A stretch of 64,000 nucleotides of DNA, taken from assembly GCA_950022295.1 (NCBI GenBank), contig OX465597.1, positions 375,875,016 through 375,939,015 of the forward strand, read 5' to 3'. The notes below the pieces were generated by a model. It saw only the letters and a list, made by a program, of their open reading frames with translations. It had not been told where the DNA came from and did no database searches. This DNA is from Bromus sterilis. Its lineage: Eukaryota > Streptophyta > Magnoliopsida > Poales > Poaceae. Below, piece after piece: positions 56,724 to 64,000 of this stretch (within the stretch, counting starts at the first letter, position 1; each line of letters starts with the position of its first letter). A program made the translations under genes and the position numbers.

Positions 56724-58050
56724 TGATACGTCTCAAACGTATCTACTTTTCCAAAAACTTTTGCTATTGTTTTTCCCTCATTCTTGCATGATTTGGACGA
56801 AACTAACCCGGACTAACGTAGTTTTCAGTAGAGCTGTCTGTATGGTTTTATTGTGCGCAGGAAAATGGATTTTTGGACGTCTCAGAAAATTCCCAGAAAA
56901 ATACCAGAAAATCCACGCACCCGAAGGAGCCAGAAGCCAGAAGTGGGACCAGAGGGCAGCCAAGGGGGCCCTAGGCGCCCCCCTGGCACGGCCAGGGGTG
57001 GGGCCGCGCCCTCTGGCCGCCTGGGGGCCTCCCCTCTCCTCTGGTGCCCTACCGAGGCTCCTATTTATTCCCGTGACGGAGAAACCCCAAAACGGAAGTC
57101 GTTTTCCCAATTCACGTCGCAGAGCCGCCGCCACCCTCTGTTCTTTTCCGGGAGGGCTAATCTGGAGGCTGTTTTGGCCTCCGGAGAGGGGAGATCATCG
57201 CCATCGTCATCATCATTGCCACTCCATCCTCCCTCCATGACTTTTCCATCCATGTGTGAGTAATTCCCTGATGTAGGCAAAGGGGATGGTAGGGATTGGA
57301 TGAGTTAGATCATGTAATAGTTTATCAGATTGTTGGGAGCATGTTGCCTATCATCTTGATTGTTGTTTATCATCTTTGCTTCAACTTGTTGCTCTTAATT
57401 CTTGTCACTTTGGGCCAAAAGTGCCATGATTTCAGATCTGAACCCTTTGTGTTTTCATGAATATATTTGTGTTCTTGATCTTATCTATGAGTTGTATGCA
57501 CCTGTTATAGTCCGGAACCGGCGATCCCAAAGGTGACAGCTTGGGACACCAAAGGGGATGGACTATAATTTGAGGATTTCATGTATCCGTTGATTGTTAA
57601 TGCTTTGTTCCGGTGCTCTTTGACAGGAGCACCTTAATCTCCATAAGTTCCTTTTGGCCCCGTTCGTAGCGGGATGGTAGGACAAAAGATGTTGTGCAAG
57701 TTCTTATTGCAAGCAAGTATAACTACCTTTGGGATACATGCCTGATGTTTGATTATGCCTAGATGATCATTGATTTTCTGTGTGCCTTGCCCCAAGTTAA
57801 ATACATGGTGTGTCTTATCCATGCAGCGCCCAACCATCCATCTCCCTAGCCTACAGTGTTCTTAATTCTGCTGGTTACTAGTTGTTTACTTTCGCTGTTT
57901 TACTATTACCGTTTCACCACCACTATTACCGTTGCTATCATCACTTCCATATCGCAGTTACTATTAATATCTTGTTGCAAGTAAGTGTATCTCAGGTGTG
58001 GTGGAGTTGACAACTCCACTTTTAAAGCTTGTGGATATTCTTTGGCTCCC
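56724..58050 (+). repeat. Element 3 3' LTR, truncated by insertion
   Basis: Aligns with 49171-50496 from TGATACGTCTCAAACG through CTTTGGCTCCC, where the next element begins. The final ~70 bp are displaced or lost. Confidence 0.93.
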
Positions 58051-58910
58051 TATCGTCGTTTAGTAACAACAGATGCCATAGGGATGGCTAAAGAGAGGGG
58101 AAGACTCGAGGGAGAACGATGTCGATGGTGCCGGAAACGGGTTGGGCACAAACACGGTGAAGGACACCACGATGTACCCAGGTTCGGGGCTCTCCTGAGA
58201 GATAACACCCCTACTCCTGCTTGTCTTCTTGCTATAAATGATCTTACGAACTACAATCAATGCTCATGGAGCTTCTCAGAGGAAGAAGAGACCTGCCGTG
58301 GGCATGGCTCTCCTCTGCTTCTCTACGGGTTCTACTGTGGGAAGTAAATGCGAATGGGGCCTCTCTCTCACAGGAGGGGTACCACGGGGTCTTATAGTGT
58401 GAGCTCGGGGTACTACGGTCATTTCAGTCGGGGGTTGGCCCCAGCTGTCATCCTCTCGTCGGCTGGGGTCCATCGACTTCAAATCTCTGGTTGATCTGGA
58501 CTTGTCAAGCGGCTGCCCATGTTGTAGCTTCTAGGTAATGATGATAAATAGTGGAGCTACGTCCTCTGGTCTTGTCGTCCTGTCTCCGGATTCAGAGGAA
58601 AAGGGTGACAACACTCCTCTGACAGATCGGCGAAGTCACTTGGCTTACTGCCACCCGGATCTCTCGGGATCCTACATTTATGACCTTGTACCAGAGACGT
58701 CCGACCTGGATAAGGTCAACTCTTGAGCCGATTGAGGAGTGGGCTGATTGCGCCTGGGCCGACTGCTCGCATTCGGCATGGTCGATTGCTTGGGAGCAAT
58801 CGGCCATGCGACTGCCAAGCTCGGCCCAGCAGCAGCCCAATCGTCCTCCTCCTTGTCTTGAAATATTGCTTTCATCTGGGTGACCCGACCCGGGTATCAT
58901 TCCCCCGACA
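58051..58910 (-). repeat. Tat-like LTR, copy 1 (860 bp)
   Basis: The plus strand ends CCCGGGTATCATTCCCCCGACA, giving a sense start TGTCGGGGG. The other end is TATCGTCGTTT here but TGTCGCCGTTT in copy 2 (62118), so the original termini were TGTCG/CGACA and copy 1 has mutated. The target was GGCTCCC in the element 3 LTR. Confidence 0.82.
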
Positions 58911-58922
58911 CTAGCCCCTAAA
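58911..58922 (-). other. Tat-like polypurine tract
   Basis: The minus strand reads CTTTAGGGGCTAG directly before TGTCGGGGG. Confidence 0.6.
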
Positions 58923-59428
58923 GCTATAAGGGTCCCACGGTTACTTGACTATGGGGCCCTTGCAGTTTTTATTTTCTTCTCTTTGCGCTTTGACTGCTCT
59001 GGCCTCATCGGACTTCTCAATCCGATCTGAACGCTCAGATCGGAGATTCTGCCCGGCCGACCAGACCAATAATAGTTCGATACACCTTCTCCGACCTCGA
59101 CTACCATCTCGCCGATTGCTCTCGTGCTTTTCTGATAAATGATCCGTTGCCACACTTTGGCCGAGCTGAGATCTGGCTCAACCGATTGCTTCTCCAACGG
59201 TTACTTTTGACCAACTTCTGACCAACCCATGTCGCACGTCGCTTCCGATTCCCCGGGGCAGTTAATGCTCCGGGCCCCACAACCCACGCGCGACGGGATG
59301 TTACTGCGCACGCCTCGCCTTCTGCGCCATGATATTTTGCGCCGAAACCGCCCAACTTTCTCTTGATACACGTGGCCACACCGGGCCACACGAGCCGCAC
59401 CTGCGATCCCACTCGCCCCCGCCGCCCA

Positions 59429-59433
59429 TATAA
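59429..59433 (+). promoter_or_regulatory. TATA box of the antisense accessory gene
   Basis: CCCATATAAGCC lies 255 bp upstream of the ATG at 59688, followed by a CT-rich leader (CTTCTTCTTCC...CTCTCC). The same box is kept in the second unit at 63496-63500 even though nearby bases have changed. Confidence 0.55.
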
Positions 59434-59687
59434 GCCACCGGGGGAGGGGGATCCTCGGGCTCATCTCCACTTCTTCTTCCTCGCTCTCCTTCTCCTCTTT
59501 GCGCCGCCGCAGTGCTTTTGCTCCGGCGACCTTGGCCTGGCGTGCTTGTGGCGCCATCGCACCGCACCGCCTCTCTGCAACCCGCTTGCGCCCTTCGCCG
59601 CCGCCGCACCTCCCTTAACCAGCATCTGCTTCCGGACTCTTCTCGCCCTTCTCTCCGGACTCATCCTCCACCGCCCTGGAAGACGCC

Positions 59688-61699
59688 ATGGCCGCCACGG
59701 ACGAGAAATCCGCCGCCAGCCGTGGCCGGTGGAAAGGCTCCACCGTCAACGACGATGAGATCGTCAAACTTCTCCACGCGCGCAAGATGCCGGTTGGCAT
59801 CCAATGGCGTGCACCCGGCGAGGAGATCGTGCCAGAACCGCGTGCCGGCGAGCGCGTGGTTTTTGTGGCGCACTTCGAGCGCGGCTTTAGGCTGCCGGTG
59901 AGCACCTTTTTCCGAGAATTCTTGGACTTCCACCGACTGCAACCGCACCATCTCGCCGCCAACATCATCATGACGATGTCGGGATTCGTCACCCTCTGCG
60001 AAGGCTATCTCGGCATCCGGCCGAGCATCGGGCTGTGGAAGCGCCTCTTCCACCTCCGAGGTCACATGGCTCGGACCGGGAGACTGCTGCCGAATCCAGA
60101 CGGAGAAGACAACTCGCCGATTCACAAGACCGCCATGACCGACTATGGCGGCTGCATCCTTTACTCTAGCAAACAGGGCTATGAGTCCCCTGCCATCATT
60201 CAATCGGTCAAAGACTGGCAGACCACCTTTTTCTACGTGCGATCTCCTGATAAAGGGCCCCGACCTCATCAACTTGCCCGAATTCCAGCTCGCTCCTCCG
60301 GTGGAGAAATACCAGTGGTCGACCAAGCTTGGGGTCGGCGACTGCGACATTGACTCTCATTAGCTCAGATTGCTCGGCTTGAGAAAGATGGCCTTAAGGC
60401 GTACGATTTCGTGGCCACCTGTCTCCAGGTCCGAGTGCTCCCGCTTCAGCGCCGAGTGCACCGCATCTGCGACATGGCAACTTGGAGGGATCCCACTCGG
60501 ATTTGCACCAAGAAGCTGAGCAACAGAGTGTTGCGCCTCCGAGTGAAAGCACTCACCACCACTCCCTTGACAAAACCATTTCGATTCGGCCTGAAGTGCC
60601 TTCACCGTGGAGTTAATCCTCCAGAGGTATGCTCCGATTGCTTGCTCTCTTTGCATGATTGCTCGATTTCTCATTTGCTCTTCTGATGCTTTGCTCATTC
60701 TTCAGTATTTTATCGCGACTGTTGCGATGCAAGACGGCCAAGTCGCTGGAAAATTCGCCCCTAATCGCGAGGAGGAGGACCCAACCGACCTTGAATACGA
60801 CGACTCCCCCTCCTCCGATTCCGACGCCGAGGACAACCCCGCCGACGCCGGTGCGGCTGACCAAGGGGGTATGCATGATTCCTCCTTCGAACGATTTCTG
60901 GATGAATGGAGCGATGACGACAGCACATGAAAGGTTGGAGGTTCCGGTGCAGATTTGCGTCCCGACCCCAAGAAGGCGCCGCTCCAATGGACCCGAGCTG
61001 ACAGCCCGTCATTCGGTGCTGCACCGAGCAAGAGTATGAAGACCGTGGTGGTCGCTCCAAGAGGGAAAACCACTCAGACTGGGCACACTCAGGTTCAGCC
61101 GACTGGGAAAACTCCCGGTGCCCAGCCCAAGGTCGGCCCCGTTCTGCAGGAGGCTCCTCCGGAGATCCCACCTCTGCGCTTCGGGATGCCCCGAGGAGCA
61201 CCGATGACTACTGGGTAATTATTTCTCCTTCCTGCTTTTCCTTGACATTCTCCTTTCCCTTGTTGCTTATCTCTCTTTTCTGCTCACGGCTGCTATTGAC
61301 CTGGACGACATTGATCGAGACATCCCTTCCTTCACCGGCCCAGCTCCTTTTGCCACTTCCATTCATGCTGACACCACTGGAAAACGGCCGCCGATTGCTC
61401 CTCTCTCGACCAAGGACGCCGAGCGCAAGGCTAAGAAGCTTCGTGCCGACCTCGCCAAACCTCCGAGCAAGCCTCCGAGCAAGCCTCTGCCCAAAGCATC
61501 TATGGCTCCCAAGTACATCGTCGACCTGGAGTCCGCCGACGCCGAGGGATTGCAAACGGACCCTCTGATTGCTCCTTCCCCGCCGCGGTCCTCCGGTCAG
61601 ATCCCGACTGCCATCGTCACGACCACCCCGCCGATTGTGACGGTGTCTCCTCCTTCAACAACTGCTCCGACACCGAGTGCTACTGCCCCGCCAGCCACG
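59688..61699 (+). pseudogene. Accessory gene, gypsy-type transposon (PF04195-like) protein
   Basis: The ATG sits in GCCATGGCC. Exon 1 encodes VNDDEIVKLLHARKMP, ERVVFVAHFERGF and LPVSTFFREFLDFHRLQPHHL, the conserved start of proteins annotated as putative gypsy-type transposon; later WQTTFFYVRS and EKYQWSTKLGV. A one-base gain at ~60260 (C run) and a one-base loss at ~60357 shift the frame for about 100 bp. A phase-0 intron is well supported (60627-60705, GT...CTTCAG), joining NPPE to YFIATVAMQDG. An in-frame TGA (60928) interrupts an acidic exon. A second intron likely starts at 61215. A Pro/Ala-rich tail is cut at 61699. Function unknown. Confidence 0.75.
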
Positions 61700-62117
61700 T
61701 TAATCTCCATAAGTTCCTTTTGGCCCCGTTCGTAGCGGTATGGTAGGACAAAAGATGTTGTGCAAGTTCTTATTGCAAGCAAGTACAACTACCTTTCGGA
61801 TACATGCCTGATGTTTGATTTATGCCAAGATGATCATTGATTTTCTGTGTGCCTTGCCCCAAGTTAAATACATGGTGTGTCTTATCCATGCAGCGCCCAA
61901 CCATCCATCTCCCTAGCCTACAGTGTTTTTAATTCTGCTGGTTACTAGTTGTTTACTTTCGCTGTTTTACTATTACCGTTTCACCACCACTATTACCGTT
62001 GCTATCATCACTTCCATATCGCAGTTACTATTAATATCTTGTTGCAAGTAAGTGTATCTCAGGTGCGATGGAATTGACAACTCCACTATTAAAGCTTGTG
62101 GATATTCTTTGGCTCCC
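61700..62117 (+). repeat. Element 3 LTR fragment in unit 2
   Basis: 418 bp of mid-to-late LTR (TTAATCTCCATAAG to CTTTGGCTCCC), the same slice that begins unit 1. Confidence 0.93.
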
Positions 62118-62977
62118 TGTCGCCGTTTAGTAACAACAGATGCCATAGGGATGGTTAAAGAGAGGGGAAGACTCGAGGGAGAACGATGTCGATGGTGCCG
62201 GAAACGGGTTGGGCACAAACACGGTGAAGGACACCACGATGTACCCAGGTTCGGGGCTCTCCTAAGAGATAACACCCCTACTCCTGCTTGTCTGCTTGCT
62301 ATAAATGATCTTACAAACTACAATCAATGCTCATGGATCAGCTCAGAGGAAGAAGAGACGTGCTATGGGCATGGCTCTCCTCTGCTTCTCTACGGGTTCT
62401 ACTGTGGGAAGTAAATGCGAATGGGGCCTCTCTCTCATAGGAGGGGTACCCCGGGCTCTTATAGTGTGAGCTCGGGGTACTACGGTCATTTCAGTCGGGG
62501 GCTGGCCCCAGCTGTCATCCTCTCGTCGGCTGGGGTCCACCGACTGCAAATCTCCGGTTGATCCGGACTTGTCAAGCGGCTTCCCATTATGTAGCTTCTA
62601 GGTAATGATGATGAACAATGGAGCTATGTCCTCTGGTCTTGTCGTCCTATCTCCGGATTCAGAGGAAAAGGGTGACAACACTCCTCTGACAGATCGGCGA
62701 AGTGACTTGGATTACTGCCACCTGGATCTCTCGGGATCCTGCATTTATGACCTTGTACCAGAGACGTCCGACCTGGATAAGGTCAACTCTTGAGCCGATT
62801 GAAGAGTGGACCGATTGCGCCTGGGCCGACTGCTCACATTCGGCATGGTCGATTGCTTGGGAGCAATCGGCCATGCGACTGCCTAGCTCGGCCCAGCAGC
62901 AGCCCAATCGTCCTCCTCCTTGTCTTGAAATATTGCTTTCATCTGGGTGACCCGACCCGGGTATCAATCCCTCGACA
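62118..62977 (-). repeat. Tat-like LTR, copy 2
   Basis: 860 bp, TGTCGCCGTTTAGTAAC to ATCAATCCCTCGACA, the same length as copy 1. It keeps the TG...CA ends. Confidence 0.85.
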
Positions 62978-63754
62978 CTAGCACCTAAAGCTTTAAGGGT
63001 CCCACGGTTACTTGACTGTGAGGCCCTTGCAGTTTTTCTTTTCTTCTCTTTGCGCTTTGACTGCTCTGGCCTCATCGGACTTCTCAATCCGATCTGAACG
63101 CTCAGATCGGAGATTCTGCCCGGCCGACCAGACCAATAATAGTTCGATACACCTTCTCTGACCTCGACTACCATCTCGTCGATTGATCTCGTGCTTCTCT
63201 GATAAATGATCTGTTGCCACACTTTGGCCGAGCTGAGATCTGGCTCAACCAATTGCTTCTCCAACGGTTACTTTTGACCAACTTCTGACCAACCCACGTC
63301 GTACATCGCTTCCGATTCCCCGGGGCAGTTAATGCTCCGGGCCCCATGACCCACGCGCGACGGGACGTTACTGCGCACGCCTCGCCTTCTGCGCCATGAT
63401 CTTTTGCGCCGAAACCACCCAACTTTCTCTTGATACACGCGGCAACACCGGGCCACACGAGCCGCACCTGCGATCCCACTCGCCCCCGCCGCCCATATAA
63501 GCCACCGGGGGAGAGGACTCCTCGGGCTCATCTCCACTTCTTTTTCCTTGCTCTCCTTCTCCTCTTCGCGCCACCGCAGTGCTTCTGCTCTGGCGACCTT
63601 GGCCTGGCGTGCTTGTGGCGCCATCGCACCGCACCGCCTCTCTGCAACCCGCTTGCGCCCTTCGCCGCCGCCGCGCCTCCCTTAACCAGCATGTGCTTCC
63701 GAAATCTTCTCGCCCTTCTCTCCGGACTCATCCTCCACCGCCCTGGAAGACGCC

Positions 63755-64000
63755 ATGGCCGCCGCGGACGAGAAATCCACCGCCAGCCGTGGCCGGTGGA
63801 AAGGCTCCACCGTCAACGACGACGAGATCCGCCAACTTCTCCACGCGCGCAAGATGCCGGTTGGCATCCAATGGCGTTCCCCCGGCGAGGAGATCGTGCC
63901 AGAACCGCGCGCCGGCGAGCGCGTGGTTTTTGTGGCGCACTTCGAGCGTGGCTTCGGGCTGCCGGTGAGCACCTTTTTCCGAGAATTCTTGGACTTCCAC
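63755..64000 (+). CDS. Accessory gene copy 2 (PF04195-like), cut by window end
   Basis: 82 open codons from ATG 63755 in the same GCCATGGCC context, with VNDDEIRQLLHARKMP, ERVVFVAHFERGFGLP and STFFREFLDFH. The GFGLP here versus GFRLP in copy 1 is the form I know from other family members, so copy 2 may be better preserved. Its TATA box is at 63496-63500. Whether downstream frameshifts are shared with copy 1 lies outside the window. Confidence 0.7.
   Translation, partial: MAAADEKSTASRGRWKGSTVNDDEIRQLLHARKMPVGIQWRSPGEEIVPEPRAGERVVFVAHFERGFGLPVSTFFREFLDFH

Larger units (their letters stand above)
49171..58050 (+). mobile_element. Element 3: Athila-like non-autonomous gypsy
   Basis: 5' LTR 49171-50569, primer site 50581-50598, gag, aspartic protease (52513-53292), a second ORF (54081-54895), polypurine tract (56711-56723) and a 3' LTR (56724-58050) truncated at its right end by the Tat-like insertion. 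There is no RT, RNase H or integrase: the protease is followed within 800 bp by the second ORF. LTR ends match element 1 (sense end GATCCCCTGCAGTTG versus GATCCCCTACAGTTG), and the 3' interior is shared with it. About 5 percent LTR divergence over ~260 bases by hand. Gag has several frameshifts. Confidence 0.92.
57634..61699. repeat. Tandem duplication, unit 1 (4066 bp)
   Basis: The stretch from TTAATCTCCATAAG (57634) to 61699 recurs at 61700 onward with an offset of 4066-4067. The unit is composite: 417 bp of the element 3 LTR, the Tat-like LTR and 2.8 kb of Tat-like interior. The junction at 61697-61700 joins Tat-like accessory ORF sequence directly to mid-LTR of element 3. Confidence 0.93.
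58051..61699 (-). mobile_element. Tat-like Ty3/gypsy, 3' end only
   Basis: In minus sense the order is interior, polypurine tract (58911-58922), then 3' LTR (58910 down to 58051). On the plus strand this interior carries an antisense accessory gene of the gypsy-type transposon family. An antisense ORF between pol and the 3' LTR is known in Tat-lineage elements such as Grande and Retand, which is the basis for the lineage call. No gag, pol or primer site is present before the duplication junction at 61699. Confidence 0.7.
61700..64000. repeat. Tandem duplication, unit 2 (continues past the window)
   Basis: Repeats 57634 onward at offset 4066-4067 up to the window edge. Over about 330 bases around 59400-59730 I count about 15 substitutions, mostly C/G to T/A, so about 4-5 percent divergence. 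Confidence 0.93.

Noticed and set aside
59615..61555. Minus-strand ORFs up to 229 codons
   Set aside because: Antisense shadows of the GC-rich accessory gene; the plus frame has the family motifs, intron and TATA box.
57634..64000. Tandem duplication as an assembly error
   Set aside because: The units differ by scattered substitutions and a small indel at a rate far above sequencing error, though long reads should confirm.

Overview
The window is a nested pile of LTR retrotransposons from a large grass genome. I recognise no host gene, rRNA, tRNA gene or CRISPR array. A cool-season grass (Triticeae, or close kin such as oat) is suggested by three things: copia LTRs with the BARE/Angela/WIS terminal pattern, Athila-type gypsy LTRs starting TGATACGTC, and long Del/Tekay-type LTRs starting TGTCAC. 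The organism call is inference. Family-level names would need a repeat-library search.

Layout, left to right. 1-4784 is the 5' half of a minus-strand Ty1/copia element. It abuts 4785-5032, the first piece of a Del-like LTR that resumes at 20084-23799. Splitting that LTR is Athila-like element 1 (5033-20083, minus), with both LTRs, PBS, PPT, decayed gag, protease, RT, RNase H and integrase, and an intact extra coiled-coil ORF. Its integrase is split by an unclassified, repeat-rich 4.8 kb insertion (9514-14289, 5-bp duplication CATAG). 23800-26896 is the 3' part of another element, with an unknown ORF, a PPT, one LTR and a hairpin MITE inside that LTR. 26897-27337 is a rearranged junction leading into a broken LTR (27338-27578 and 47134-47527). 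That LTR was split by element 2 (27579-47133, minus, perfect TTTAC duplication), a same-family non-autonomous gypsy with only gag and protease. Element 2 is itself split by a complete but decayed Del/Tekay chromovirus (33419-45109, minus). 47528-49170 is a plus-strand copia fragment.

49171-58050 is Athila-like element 3 (plus). It has gag, protease and a second ORF but no RT or integrase. Its 3' LTR is broken by a Tat-like gypsy 3' end (58051 onward, minus). This carries a plus-strand (antisense) accessory gene with its own TATA box and an intron. The composite (57634-61699) is followed by a second, diverged tandem copy that runs off the window at 64000.

Working together: only element 1 and the chromovirus encode RT and integrase, and both are disabled by stops and frameshifts. 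Elements 1, 2 and 3 share LTR termini and tRNA-Asp-type primer sites, so 2 and 3 were probably moved by enzymes of an element-1-like partner. The most interesting theme is that three gypsy elements carry an accessory ORF that appears to have a private promoter: LTR-like GC-rich blocks upstream of the ORFs in elements 1 and 3, and a TATA box plus an intron for the antisense gene of the Tat-like unit.
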